Position numbers and translations under genes: made by a program
Assembly: GCF_018141005.1 (NCBI RefSeq)
Contig: NZ_CP046582.1
Coordinates: forward strand, 1,674,001 to 1,738,000
Length of the DNA stretch: 64,000 nt
From: Erwinia sp. E602
GTDB taxonomy: Bacteria > Pseudomonadota > Gammaproteobacteria > Enterobacterales > Enterobacteriaceae
Reading direction: 5' to 3'
In this document: positions 1 to 8,939 of the stretch, in pieces
How positions within the stretch are numbered: the stretch's first letter is position 1
Layout: each line of letters starts with the position of its first letter
The notes under the pieces: generated by a model
The model's input: only the letters and a program-made list of their open reading frames with translations
What the model was told of the DNA's origin: nothing
Databases searched by the model: none

Positions 1-379
1 GCCGCCCCGGCATGCCGCTCGGCAGCAGGCTCTGCGCGGCGTTAATCGCCCCCTGCACGTCGCGGGCGGCGCCGTTGATGTCGCGGTCAAAGTCGAACAC
101 CAGGATCACCCGCGTGCTGCCGAGCGAGCTGCTGGAGGTCATCTCACTGACCCCGGCGATGCGCCCCAGCGCCCGCTCCAGCGGCGTGGCTACCGACGAC
201 GCCATGGTCTCCGGCGAGGCGCCGGGCAGCGAAGCGGAGACCACGATCACCGGAAAATCGACGTCCGGCAGCGGCGACACCGGCAGCATGCGGAAACCCA
301 GCCCGCCGGCCAGCAGGATCGCCAGCGTCAGCAGCAGGGTGGCCACCGGCCGGTGGATAAACAGCGCGAAGAATCTCAC
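1..379 (-). CDS. mdtC: Multidrug efflux RND transporter inner-membrane subunit MdtC (5' part, runs off window)
   Basis: The first 126 codons of an RND pump subunit. The translation opens with a transmembrane helix and the FxxxRPVAT start typical of RND proteins. It continues into periplasmic porter sequence with [19 protein letters not shown] and [14 protein letters not shown], which matches E. coli MdtC closely. The start is a GTG whose last bases overlap the TGA of mdtB, so translation is probably coupled. In E. coli MdtC forms a heterotrimer with two MdtB subunits and works with MdtA and TolC to export bile salts and novobiocin. The rest of the gene lies left of position 1. Confidence 0.93.
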   Translation of the reverse strand, partial: MRFFALFIHRPVATLLLTLAILLAGGLGFRMLPVSPLPDVDFPVIVVSASLPGASPETMASSVATPLERALGRIAGVSEMTSSSSLGSTRVILVFDFDRDINGAARDVQGAINAAQSLLPSGMPGR

Positions 380-3300
380 TCGGCCTCCGGGCGGGCCAGG
401 CGGCGGCGGGTGGCGTGGGCCAGCCGGTCAAACAGCAGGTAGATTACCGGGGTGGTAAACAGCGTCAGCACCTGGCTGACGATTAAGCCGCCGACCATTG
501 CGGTGCCCAGCGGCTGGCGCAGCTCGGCGCCGACGCCCGAGCTGAACATCAGCGGCAGCGCGCCAAACAGCGCCGCCAGCGTGGTCATCAGAATCGGCCG
601 GAAGCGCAGCAGGCACGCCTGGTAGATGGCGTCGTACGGCGTCATCCCCTGCTCGCGTTCGGCGGCCAGCGCGAAGTCGATCATCATGATGGCGTTCTTC
701 TTAACGATGCCGATCAGCAGGATGATGCCGATTATCGCGATCACGTCCAGCTCGTGGCCGCTGAACATCAGCGCCAGCAGCGCGCCGACCCCGGCGGTGG
801 GCAGGGTGGAGAGGATGGTCACCGGATGGATAAAGCTCTCGTACAGCACGCCAAGCACGATATACATCGCCACCACCGCCGCGACGATCAGCCAGACGGT
901 GCTGGAGAGCGCCGCCTGGAAGGCGAGGGTGCTGCCCTGGAACTGGGTCATGAGATCGGCGGGAAGCTGCAGATCCTGTTCGGCGCGGGTAATGGCGTTG
1001 ACCGCCTGCTCCAGCGAATAACCGTCGCTGACGTTAAACGAGAAGGTGGTCGACGGGAACTGGTCGAGATGGTTGATGGTCAGCGCACCGTGGCGCTGCT
1101 CGACGCGGGCGATGGCGCTGAGCGGCACGCTGCCGCCGTCGCTGCTTTTCAGCCGCACGCTCTGCAGCGCCGCCAGCCCCGGCGTGGCGCTGGTGTCGTG
1201 CTCCAGCACCACCCGGTACTGGCTGGCCTGGGTGTAGATGGTGGAGATCAGCCGCTGGCCGAAGGCGTTATACAGCGCGTTATCGACGTCCGCCATCGAG
1301 ATGCCGAGGCGGCTGGCGGTGTCGCGATCGACGCGGATAAACGCCTCCAGCCCCTGGTCCTGCCAGTCGCTGCTGACGTCCTGCAGCTCCGGCAGCTGTC
1401 GCAGCTCTTCCAGCAGCGGCGGCACCCAGCGGCTTAACGCGTCGAGGCTGCCGGCCTGCAGGCTGAACTGATACTGGGTGCGGCTGGCCTGGGTGTCGAT
1501 GGTCAGATCCTGCACCGGCTGCAGATAGAGGCTCACCCCCGGCAGCCCGGCCACCTGCTGCTGCAGGCGGGCGATCACCGCCGGAATGCGGTCTTCGCGT
1601 TCATCCAGCGGCTTGAGGTTGATCTGCAGGCGGCCGCTGTTCAACGCCGGGTTAGTGCCGTCGACGCCGATAAACGAGGTCAGGCTTTTCACCGCCGGAT
1701 CTTTCATAATCACGGAGGCCACCGCCTGCTGGCGCTGCGCCTGACTTGCAAACGACACCGACTGCGGCGTCTGCACCGTGCCCTGAATAATGCCGTTATC
1801 CTGCAGCGGGAAGAAGCCTTTCGGGATCAGCAGCCACAGCAGCACGGTCAGCGCCAGGGTGGCAAAGGCCACGCCCAGCGTCAGCCACGGATGGTTCAGC
1901 ACCCGGGTCAGCAGCCGGCCATAGCGGGCGATGATCCGCTCAAACAGCGCTTCGCTGGCGCGTGAGAAGCGGTTCTGCCTGCGCAGCGATTCCGCGCTGA
2001 GCATGCGCGCGCACATCATCGGCGTCAGGGTCAGCGACACCACCGCCGAGATCAGAATGGCGATCGCCAGCGTCATCGCAAACTCGCGGAACAGCCGGCC
2101 AACGATATCGCCCATAAACAGCAGCGGGATCAGCACCGCAATCAGCGAGAAGGTCAGCGAGATAATGGTAAAGCCGATCTCACCCGCGCCCTTCAGCGTT
2201 GCCGCCAGCGGCTTCTCGCCCTTTTCGATATAGCGCGAGATGTTCTCGATCACCACAATCGCGTCGTCGACCACAAAGCCGGTGGCGATGGTCAGCGCCA
2301 TCAGCGTCAGGTTGTTGACCGAGAAGCCGAGGAAGTACATCACCGCAAAGGTGCCGATCAGCGACAGCGGCACCGCCACGGCGGGGATAATGGTCGCCGC
2401 CACGTTGCGCAGAAACAGGTAGATAATCATCACCACCAGCGCGATCGCCAGCAGCAGCTCAAACTGCACGTCGCTGACCGAGGCGCGAATGTTGGTGGTG
2501 CGGTCGGTAAGCAGCTGCACCTCAACCGACTTCGGCAGCGAGGCGGTCAGCGCCGGCAGCATGCGGCGGATATTATCGGCGGTATCAATGATGTTCGCCC
2601 CCGGCTGGCGCTGCACGTTGAGTACGATCGCCGGCTGGCGGTTGGCCCAGGCCCCCAGCCAGCTGTTCTCCGCCCCCTGTTCCACGGTCGCCACGTCGCC
2701 GAGGCGCACCGGCGAACCGTTCTGCACGCTGACGATTAACTGGCGGTAGCCTTCAGCGGTTTTAATCTGGTCGTTGGCCGACAGGGTAATGGCGCGTTCC
2801 GGGCCGTCGAGGCTGCCTTTGGCCGAGTTGACGTTGGCGTTGCTGATGGCGGTCCGCACCGTCTCGCTGCTGATGCCGAGCGCCGCCAGCGCCTGGGCGT
2901 TCAGCTTCACCCGCACCGCCGGGCGCTGGCCGCCGGAGAGGGTCACCAGCCCGACGCCGCTCACCTGCGAGATCTTCTGCGCCACGCGGTTCTCCACCAT
3001 ATCCTGCACCTGGGTCATCGGCAGGCTGGTGGAGGTGACGGCGAGGGTCATGATCGGCGGGTCCGCCGGATTAACCTTGTTATAGACCGGCGGGTTGGGC
3101 AGGTCGCCGGGCAGCAGGTTGGTGGCGGCGTTAATTGCCGCCTGCACCTCCTGCTCGGCGACGTCCAGCGACAGCGACAGCTGGAACTGCAGCGTCACCA
3201 CCGACGCGCCGCCGGCGCTCTGCGACGCCATCTGCTTGAGGCCGGACATCTGGCCGAACTGGCGCTCCAGCGGCGCGGTGATCGCCGAGGTGACCACGTC

Positions 3301-3495
3301 CGGGCTGGCACCGGGATAGAGCGTTACCACCTGAATGGTCGGGTAGTCGACTTCCGGCAGCGCCGAGACGGGCAGGGCGCGGTAGCCGATAATACCGGCC
3401 AGCAGGATCGCCACCATCAGCAGGGTGGTCGCCACCGGGCGCAGAATAAAGTGGCGCGACGGGCCGCCGCCGGGCGTGGGTGTCATCGCCTCCAT
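376..3495 (-). CDS. mdtB: Multidrug efflux RND transporter inner-membrane subunit MdtB
   Basis: 1039 residues, against 1040 in E. coli, and collinear with it. It shows the RND layout: TM1, a large periplasmic porter loop, TM2-6, a second periplasmic loop and TM7-12. The membrane motif [13 protein letters not shown] around residue 400 carries the paired Asp residues of the proton relay. [15 protein letters not shown] is the conserved RND segment in the second half. MdtB is the proton-conducting partner of MdtC in the inner membrane. The start ATG shares one base with the mdtA stop and mdtC overlaps the 3' end, so mdtA-B-C is a single operon. Confidence 0.97.
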   Translation of the reverse strand: MEAMTPTPGGGPSRHFILRPVATTLLMVAILLAGIIGYRALPVSALPEVDYPTIQVVTLYPGASPDVVTSAITAPLERQFGQMSGLKQMASQSAGGASVVTLQFQLSLSLDVAEQEVQAAINAATNLLPGDLPNPPVYNKVNPADPPIMTLAVTSTSLPMTQVQDMVENRVAQKISQVSGVGLVTLSGGQRPAVRVKLNAQALAALGISSETVRTAISNANVNSAKGSLDGPERAITLSANDQIKTAEGYRQLIVSVQNGSPVRLGDVATVEQGAENSWLGAWANRQPAIVLNVQRQPGANIIDTADNIRRMLPALTASLPKSVEVQLLTDRTTNIRASVSDVQFELLLAIALVVMIIYLFLRNVAATIIPAVAVPLSLIGTFAVMYFLGFSVNNLTLMALTIATGFVVDDAIVVIENISRYIEKGEKPLAATLKGAGEIGFTIISLTFSLIAVLIPLLFMGDIVGRLFREFAMTLAIAILISAVVSLTLTPMMCARMLSAESLRRQNRFSRASEALFERIIARYGRLLTRVLNHPWLTLGVAFATLALTVLLWLLIPKGFFPLQDNGIIQGTVQTPQSVSFASQAQRQQAVASVIMKDPAVKSLTSFIGVDGTNPALNSGRLQINLKPLDEREDRIPAVIARLQQQVAGLPGVSLYLQPVQDLTIDTQASRTQYQFSLQAGSLDALSRWVPPLLEELRQLPELQDVSSDWQDQGLEAFIRVDRDTASRLGISMADVDNALYNAFGQRLISTIYTQASQYRVVLEHDTSATPGLAALQSVRLKSSDGGSVPLSAIARVEQRHGALTINHLDQFPSTTFSFNVSDGYSLEQAVNAITRAEQDLQLPADLMTQFQGSTLAFQAALSSTVWLIVAAVVAMYIVLGVLYESFIHPVTILSTLPTAGVGALLALMFSGHELDVIAIIGIILLIGIVKKNAIMMIDFALAAEREQGMTPYDAIYQACLLRFRPILMTTLAALFGALPLMFSSGVGAELRQPLGTAMVGGLIVSQVLTLFTTPVIYLLFDRLAHATRRRLARPEAE

Positions 3496-4742
3496 CAGTC
3501 GCTGGCTCCCTTCGCCGGCTGGGCGTGGCGCGCCGAGGTCAGCGGCGTCGACTGCGGCGCCACCACCTCAACCTTCGCCCCCTCGGTCAGCCGGTCGATG
3601 CCGTCGGTCACCACCTGTTCACCGGCGTTCAGCCCGTCGGTAATCACCGCTTTTTCACTGTCCTGGAAACCGGCGGTGACCGCCTTCTTGCTGACCTTGC
3701 CTTCGCCGTTCACCACCCAGACAAAGTGGCCCTCGCTGCCCATCTGCAGGCCGGCCGGCGGGATCACGATGGCGTTTTCCAGCGTGCTGGCCTGCAGGCG
3801 GGCGTTGACAAACTGGTTGGGGAACAGCGTATCGTCCTGGTTATCGAAACGCGCCTTTACCTTAACGGTGCCGGTGGTGGTGTCGATCTGGTTATCGAGG
3901 CTCAGCAGGCGGCCGCTGGTCAGCAGGCGGGTGTTGCTGCGGTCCCAGGCTTCTACCCGCACCTCGCCGCTCTTCTGCGCGCTGAGCACGCTGGCGATAT
4001 CGCTCTCCGGCAGGGTGAAGATCAGGTCAATCGGGTGGGTCTGGGTGATCACCACGATGCCGGTGGTGTCGCCCGACGAGATGTAGTTACCGACGTCGAC
4101 CTGTTTCAGGCCAACGCGCCCGGCGATCGGCGCGGTGACGCGGCTGTAGCTGAGGTTGAGCTGAGCGCTGGCGACGCTACCCTCGTCGGCTTTAATGGTG
4201 CCGAGGGTTTCGCTGACCAGCGCGCGCTGGGTGTCCAGCTCCTGCTGCGAAACGAGGCTGGTTTTCGCCAGCTTTTCATAGCGGGCGAGATCGCGACGGG
4301 CGTTGGCCAGCGTCGCCTGGTCTTTTGCCAGCTGCCCCTGGGCCTGGGTCAGCGCCACCTGGTACGGGCGCGGGTCGATCTCCGCCAGCAGCTGCCCGGC
4401 TTTCACTTCCTGGCCTTCCGTAAAGTGCAGCGCCAGCAGGTCGCCCTCCACCCGGCTGCGCACCGTGGCGGTACCAGCGGCGGTGACGGTGCCCAGCCCG
4501 GAGAGGTACTGCGGGACGCTCTGTTCACGCGCGACCGCCGCCTGCACCGGCGCGGCGGTGCCGCCACCCGCACCGCGCCGCCCGCCGCCCGCCCCTTTAC
4601 CGCGCTGCCCCTGTTCTCCGGCGCTGGCCGCTGGCGCGCTGCTCTCTGCGCCGTGCTGATGCCACCAGTAAACGCCGCCGCCGATCAGGGCAGCAATGAT
4701 AATCGCAAGGGGGATTAGCGGCACACGACGCTGTTTTTTCAT
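3495..4742 (-). CDS. mdtA: Multidrug efflux membrane fusion protein MdtA
   Basis: Periplasmic adaptor linking MdtBC to the outer-membrane channel. I chose the ATG at 4742, giving MKKQRR followed by one signal-anchor helix: it yields 415 residues, the E. coli length, and has GGAGAG about ten bases upstream. An in-frame ATG 60 bases further upstream would add a proline- and cysteine-rich stretch with no family match. After the anchor comes a low-complexity Gly/Ser/Arg segment, then the lipoyl half-motif, an alpha-helical hairpin ([16 protein letters not shown]...) and the beta-barrel with [14 protein letters not shown]. First gene of the mdtABC operon. Confidence 0.96.
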   Translation of the reverse strand: MKKQRRVPLIPLAIIIAALIGGGVYWWHQHGAESSAPAASAGEQGQRGKGAGGGRRGAGGGTAAPVQAAVAREQSVPQYLSGLGTVTAAGTATVRSRVEGDLLALHFTEGQEVKAGQLLAEIDPRPYQVALTQAQGQLAKDQATLANARRDLARYEKLAKTSLVSQQELDTQRALVSETLGTIKADEGSVASAQLNLSYSRVTAPIAGRVGLKQVDVGNYISSGDTTGIVVITQTHPIDLIFTLPESDIASVLSAQKSGEVRVEAWDRSNTRLLTSGRLLSLDNQIDTTTGTVKVKARFDNQDDTLFPNQFVNARLQASTLENAIVIPPAGLQMGSEGHFVWVVNGEGKVSKKAVTAGFQDSEKAVITDGLNAGEQVVTDGIDRLTEGAKVEVVAPQSTPLTSARHAQPAKGASD

Positions 4743-4832
4743 GAAATGTTGCTCTCCGGTAGCAGGGACACAGGCCCAGGCGGGGCAAGCGGGCACCCGC
4801 AAAATAGTGAAGTAAGTCTAGCTAAAATCGCA

Positions 4833-4854
4833 GCGTGAATAATGAAGAGAATAA
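4833..4854 (-). promoter_or_regulatory. Possible BaeR-like box upstream of mdtA
   Basis: Read on the minus strand, this stretch is TTATTCTCTTCATTATTC followed by ACGC, about 90 bases before the mdtA start. It resembles the E. coli BaeR consensus (TTTTTCTCCAT-ATTGGC) only if a base or two of gap is allowed. mdtABC is a classic BaeSR target, which makes the position plausible. The sequence match alone is weak. Confidence 0.25.
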
Positions 4855-4989
4855 GGATAACTGTATAGCGGTGTAATCCCTAATAAAACAGGGGGTTGAC
4901 GTTTTTGTCGGCTGAAGAGCCAGGCCGCTATAGCCGGGTTTACCCGGCTGGCGGTGAGATCGCGGAGAAATCGGGCGGGGTAAACAGCA

Positions 4990-5013
4990 ATAAAAAACCC
5001 GCAGAGCGGGTTT
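4990..5013 (-). terminator. Rho-independent terminator of the 52-residue small gene
   Basis: On the minus strand AAACCCGC, a 3-base loop (TCT), GCGGGTTT and a run of T form a perfect short stem with a U-tract. It starts at the stop codon of the small gene at 5013-5171, as expected for a compact monocistronic transcript. Confidence 0.8.
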
Positions 5014-5171
5014 CAGGCGGCTTTACCGGCGGCATTGTCACCCAGCTGGTCCAGCGCCGGGCTGGTCAGCGTCTCCAGCGCTTCAGCATCGAAACTGAGC
5101 CAGAAGTGGGTGCTCTCAGCAATTGAAGTCAGCGTATCGGCAACATCGAACTGTAAATCCTGAAAAGTCAT
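5013..5171 (-). CDS. Small protein of 52 residues, unknown function
   Basis: An ATG at 5171 opens a 52-codon frame beginning MTFQDLQFDVADTL and ending in an Ala/Gly-rich tail (DNAAGKAA). Two features outside the frame support it. An almost ideal Shine-Dalgarno, AAGGAG, lies seven bases before the ATG, and a perfect intrinsic terminator overlaps the stop codon. The protein is acidic, has a single Trp, and shows no Cys, no signal peptide and no membrane helix. It lies alone between the divergent mdtABC operon and an aldo/keto reductase gene. I do not recognise the family. The acidic front and small-residue tail would also fit a precursor peptide, but no modification enzyme is nearby, so that is only a thought. 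Confidence 0.6.
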   Translation of the reverse strand: MTFQDLQFDVADTLTSIAESTHFWLSFDAEALETLTSPALDQLGDNAAGKAA

Positions 5172-5563
5172 AATATTCTCCTTAGTAGATGCAGATTTCC
5201 GTTAGGGCGGCATGACATGCTCAATAATCACACTATAAAATATTCGCAGCGGCGGTACAAACCTGATTCAGTCTGCTTATTTTGTAACGCGTTGATTGAA
5301 AATGTGTGAACTTCTTTAAGCGATAACATAATTCCCTTTCTCTCCCTGGCAAAACGTATCGACCTTAACGCTGGTAACGTTGCGATTCACTGAAAAAATG
5401 CCTGTCAGCTGAGCATCCGGCACGATTTACTCATTTGTCTGGAAAAGTCTTACCCTGTTGCTGATTGAGTAAAGCTTTGCCACATAATTGCGAAGCACCA
5501 AATAATAAGTCTGCTAATCTTTAAGACCGCAATCCGCACCTAATTCCCCACAGGAGAGAAAAG

Positions 5564-6526
5564 ATGAGCAATCTGCAACATCGCCAGCTGGGCCGTTCCG
5601 GCATTCAGGTTCCGCGGCTGACCTTTGGTGGCAACGTGTTTGGCTGGACCGCCGATCAATCCACCTCATTTTCCCTGCTCGACGCGCTGGTGGAGAAGGG
5701 GCTGAACTTTATCGATACCGCCGACGTTTACTCGCGCTGGGTGGACGGTAACGAGGGCGGCGAATCGGAAACCATTATCGGTAACTGGCTGCACAGGAGC
5801 GGCAAGCGCGACCAGATCGTGCTGGCGACCAAGGTCGGTATGGATCTCGGCAACGGGAAAACCGGCCTGGCCCCGGCCTATATTCGCCAGGCGGTGGAGG
5901 CTTCGCTGAAGCGCCTGCAAACCGACTATATTGACCTCTACCAGGCGCACCGTGACGACCAGGACACGCCGCTGCAGGAGACGCTGGCCACCTTTGACGC
6001 ACTGGTGAAAGAGGGCAAAGTGCGCGCCATCGGTGCCTCAAATTATTCCGGCGCACGGCTGGAAGAGGCGCTGCAGGTCAGTAGTGATAACGGTTTTGCC
6101 CGTTACGAGACGCTGCAGCCGGAGTACAACCTCTACGATCGCCGTGAGTATGAGAGCGATCTGGAAGGGGTGGTGCAGGCGCACGGCCTTGGCGTCATCA
6201 ACTACTACTCGCTGGCCAGCGGCTTCCTCAGCGGCAAATACCGCAAGCCAGAAGACGCATCGAAGAGCGCGCGCGGCAAAGGAGTGGTTGAGAAGTATCT
6301 GAACAAGCGCGGACTCAGTATTGTGGATGCGCTGGTGCAGGTTGCCGAAGCGCATCACGCCTCGCCGACCCAGGTGGCGCTGGCCTGGCAGATTGCCCGC
6401 CCGTCGATCACCGCCCCCATCGTCAGCGCCACCTCGCTGGCACAGGTCGACGAGCTGGCCAAAGCCGCAGAGCTGCAGCTGAGCGACAGCGATCTGCGCC
6501 TGCTCTCTGAGGTCAGCAGCTACTAA
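5564..6526 (+). CDS. Aldo/keto reductase
   Basis: 320 residues, a normal single-domain (beta/alpha)8 aldo/keto reductase. The catalytic tetrad is visible as Asp51 and Tyr56 (FIDTADVYSRW), Lys90 (VLATK) and His129 (LYQAHRDD). The NADPH-binding end shows the usual GASNYS and, near the C terminus, PIVSATSLAQVDEL. It should reduce an aldehyde or ketone in the cytosol. The natural substrate cannot be read from sequence. CAGGAGAGAAAAG stands before the ATG. It is monocistronic and convergent with the truncated frame at 6534. Confidence 0.9.
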   Translation: MSNLQHRQLGRSGIQVPRLTFGGNVFGWTADQSTSFSLLDALVEKGLNFIDTADVYSRWVDGNEGGESETIIGNWLHRSGKRDQIVLATKVGMDLGNGKTGLAPAYIRQAVEASLKRLQTDYIDLYQAHRDDQDTPLQETLATFDALVKEGKVRAIGASNYSGARLEEALQVSSDNGFARYETLQPEYNLYDRREYESDLEGVVQAHGLGVINYYSLASGFLSGKYRKPEDASKSARGKGVVEKYLNKRGLSIVDALVQVAEAHHASPTQVALAWQIARPSITAPIVSATSLAQVDELAKAAELQLSDSDLRLLSEVSSY

Positions 6527-6533
6527 GCTATCT

Positions 6534-6734
6534 TCAGGCAGCAATCCGGGGATGCTTTCTGGCATCCTCGGCGACCAGAACAATACCCAGCCGCGCTTCA
6601 TCCGGCTGAACGCTCCAGATTTCACCTTCCGGAATAGATTGCTGGTCATAGCGGACCCGCTCACCGTCATAGGGATAGAAATTGCCCTCTTCGGCATCCA
6701 GCACAAAGACGTTTAACTGTTCTGATGTACGGGC
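6534..6734 (-). pseudogene. 5'-truncated reading frame, unknown family
   Basis: On the minus strand a frame of about 66 codons runs from an upstream TGA (6735-6737) to a TGA at 6534 with no ATG. The only possible start is a GTG at 6704 with no Shine-Dalgarno. The translation (including FYPYDGERVRYDQQSIPEGE and EARLGIVLVAEDARKHPR) looks like real protein rather than antisense. Its 5' end is lost just where the repeat-rich tract begins, so I read it as a remnant cut by that tract. Family not recognised. Confidence 0.4.
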
Positions 6735-6820
6735 TCAACGGACGCTCTCACCTTGTTGAGCTCAGGCTCTGGCACACCGATGCCGTTAAAGGGAGGGCGT
6801 CCATCCCTTCTTTTAGCTTT

Positions 6821-6939
6821 TGCGTGACTGGTTTAAGGGCATCGCTTTTTGTCCGGGAGCCGGGTTCGGCCGCTGGCGTTCGCGTTGCTGGTTTAAGGGC
6901 GTCGCTTTTCGTCCGGGAGCCGGGTTCGGCCGTTGGCGA
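6821..6939. repeat. 60-bp tandem repeat, two copies
   Basis: Two adjacent units with an exact 60-base period share GGTTTAAGGGC, a TCGCTTTT core, GTCCGGGAGCCGGGTTCGGCC and a TGGCG tail, with a few substitutions. They open the non-coding tract between the aldo/keto reductase and yegD. I saw no convincing gene on either strand. Confidence 0.8.
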
Positions 6940-7081
6940 CAGAACGCCGGGACGCCGTAAACCCTTCCCTGGGGGCTCGGATGCCGCATCCTTGCGGCAT
7001 ACGCCCGGCTAACCTGCTCGCCAACGGCCTCCCATACTGACATTTGCGTTGCTGCCTCAAAAACAAAACACACTCATTTTT

Positions 7082-7117
7082 GAAGAATTTGAAGAATTTG
7101 AAGAATTTGAAGAATTT
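7082..7117. repeat. 9-bp microsatellite (GAAGAATTT)4
   Basis: Four perfect copies of GAAGAATTT in a row, followed by a partial unit. A multiple of three bases would keep any overlapping frame open, but no supported gene covers it. This kind of array changes copy number readily by slippage. Confidence 0.9.
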
Positions 7118-7170
7118 GAAAGGTATATCCAGGACGTGTTTTAAGGCAGCGACACAAGGCATTGCAGGCA

Positions 7171-7270
7171 ATCGGGGTTTATCCGGATAAGCGGACCTTC
7201 GGGCACATGGACGTGCCCGGCAGAGCCCAGGGATGTTATTGGCGTGTCCGCGTTCCGGATAAACCCCGAT
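7171..7270. repeat. 100-bp imperfect inverted repeat with nested hairpin
   Basis: The left arm at 7171-7196 begins ATCGGGGTTTATCCGG and reaches GCGGAC. The right arm at 7245-7270 begins GTCCGC and ends CCGGATAAACCCCGAT, so about 22 of 26 positions pair. Inside the loop is a second stem, CGGGCAC-ATGGAC-GTGCCCG. The whole is a cruciform-like, MITE-like structure without a coding frame. No terminal target duplication was identified. Confidence 0.75.
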
Positions 7271-7445
7271 AAGCCAGGCACCCAAACCCGCAGCGACCCG
7301 GCCCCACAGCCACTCACCGATAAGCCAGGCACCCGACCCCGCAGCGACCCGGCCCCACAGCCACACACCGATAAGCCAGGCTCAGAACCAGAAGCGACCA
7401 GGCACCGGGACCTGAAGCTATCAGGCACCGGGACCTGAAGCGACC
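7266..7445. repeat. 51-bp and 23-bp tandem repeats before yegD
   Basis: Two full units of 51 bases (7266-7316, 7317-7367) and a third partial unit each start CCGATAAGCCAGGC and carry CGCAGCGACCCGGCCCCACA. They are followed by two copies of AGGCACCGGGACCTGAAGC spaced 23 bases apart (7400, 7423). The array runs up to the 3' end of yegD and overlaps the right arm of the inverted repeat. Confidence 0.8.
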
Positions 7446-7458
7446 CCGGCGACCATCC

Positions 7459-8811
7459 TTAGCGGAACATCACCTGCGCCCAGCGCGCCAGCCCCGCCGT
7501 AACTGAACCAAAATCATCGCCGCTGGCCAACGGAATATCCGGCAGCTGCTGCTGCAACGCCGCCCGCAGCACCGGTGACTTCGCACTCCCGCCGGTCAGA
7601 TAAATCACATCCGGGCGCGTCCCGCTGCTCTCCAGCGCCACCGCCACCTGCTCCCTGATCCGCTCCAGCGGCTGCACGATCGACGCCTCCAGATCCGTCA
7701 CGCCAATCGACGCCGACAAACCGGCATCAACAAACGCCAGCGACGCCTCAACGCGATCCTGCTGCGACAGCGCGATCTTGCTCTCCTCGGCCGCGCGCAC
7801 CAGACGATAGCCCAGCCGCTGCTGCCACACCTTCAGCAAATGCGCCACCTTCTGCGGCTCGCGCGCGTCGCGGATCAGATCCTGCAACAGCTTACGGCTG
7901 GCCGCGGCGTAAAAATCACTCTGCGCCGGCACATCGTTAATCGCCACCGCATTCCACCACGGCAGGGCGGGCAGCCCCATTCCCTTCAGCGTCTCACCGC
8001 CCAGACCCAGCAGCGGCATCAGCTGCTTAAACGCCAGCATAATATCCAGATCGTTACCGCCCACGCGGCAACCGCTGTGGCCCAGCAGACTGGCGCTGCG
8101 ATCGGCCTTATCGTGCCACTGCGGCCCCATCAGCAACATCGAACAGTCGGTGGTACCGCCGCCGATATCCACCACCAGCACCCGGGTCTCCTCGCTCAGC
8201 GTCGCCTCAAAATCCAGCCCGGCCGCCACCGGCTCAAACTGAAACACCACGTCGCTAAACCCGGCACGGCTGGCAGCGCGGGCCAGAATCCCCTCCGCCT
8301 GACGGTTGGCCTCATCGCCACCCAGCCCCTGGAAGTTCACCGGACGGCCGATCACCGCCTGACGCACGCTCTGCTGCACCCCGCTCTCCGCCGCCTGACG
8401 GATATGCAGCATCATCGCGCACACCAGATCTTCGAAAAACGCCACCTGCTGCGGCTTCAGACCGTTGGCACCAAGGAACGATTTCGGCGACTTCACAAAC
8501 CATACGTCTTCCGGATCGGCCATATACTGCGCCAGCGAGGCCAGGCCAAACTTTACGCTGCCCGCCGTGACCTCAATATCTTCTTCGCGATTAAGGGAAA
8601 TGGAGCGCTTCAGCAGCGCCTGGGTATCGGCGTCCGGCGTCGGCACCTGATGATGGCGGAACAGCCACTCGCTCACCGCTTCGCGGACCGGCGCACACAG
8701 CATTGAGGGTAAATAGGGTGAGCCCTGCTCCAGCGGCAGCAGCTTAGGCGCGCCGTTCTCCATAATGGCTACCGAGCAGTTAGCCGTACCGTAATCGAAA
8801 CCGATAAACAT
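7459..8811 (-). CDS. yegD: Hsp70-family chaperone-like protein YegD
   Basis: 450 residues, the E. coli YegD length, collinear with it from MFIGFDYGTANCSV to the final GLARWAQVMFR. It is an actin/Hsp70-type ATPase: the phosphate-1 motif is FDYGTANCSV at the N terminus, phosphate-2 is VVDIGGGTTDCS near residue 215, and an adenosine motif IYLTGGSAKSP lies near the C terminus. It lacks the substrate-binding beta-domain and lid of DnaK, as is normal for YegD. Cytosolic, with an ill-defined role in protein folding. It lies downstream of dgcE in the same direction. Confidence 0.95.
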   Translation of the reverse strand: MFIGFDYGTANCSVAIMENGAPKLLPLEQGSPYLPSMLCAPVREAVSEWLFRHHQVPTPDADTQALLKRSISLNREEDIEVTAGSVKFGLASLAQYMADPEDVWFVKSPKSFLGANGLKPQQVAFFEDLVCAMMLHIRQAAESGVQQSVRQAVIGRPVNFQGLGGDEANRQAEGILARAASRAGFSDVVFQFEPVAAGLDFEATLSEETRVLVVDIGGGTTDCSMLLMGPQWHDKADRSASLLGHSGCRVGGNDLDIMLAFKQLMPLLGLGGETLKGMGLPALPWWNAVAINDVPAQSDFYAAASRKLLQDLIRDAREPQKVAHLLKVWQQRLGYRLVRAAEESKIALSQQDRVEASLAFVDAGLSASIGVTDLEASIVQPLERIREQVAVALESSGTRPDVIYLTGGSAKSPVLRAALQQQLPDIPLASGDDFGSVTAGLARWAQVMFR

Positions 8812-8939
8812 CGTCCCCTCCGCTGAGTGTGGGAAAAAAAAGGGGGCGACTTTAGCCTGTCTGGCGCGTTACGGCAAGTGAAGAGAGCGGCGGCGGGATG
8901 ATTCGCGCGCCACGGCCGCCACCGGTGGCGGGGGAAGGG

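Noticed and set aside
6893..7366. A 157-codon frame on the minus strand in the repeat tract
   Set aside because: Its protein simply mirrors the DNA repeats (KFFKFFKFF, WGRVAAG); no ribosome binding site and no conserved domain.
7082..7445. CRISPR array
   Set aside because: The repeats are directly adjacent without unique spacers, and no cas gene is present in the window.
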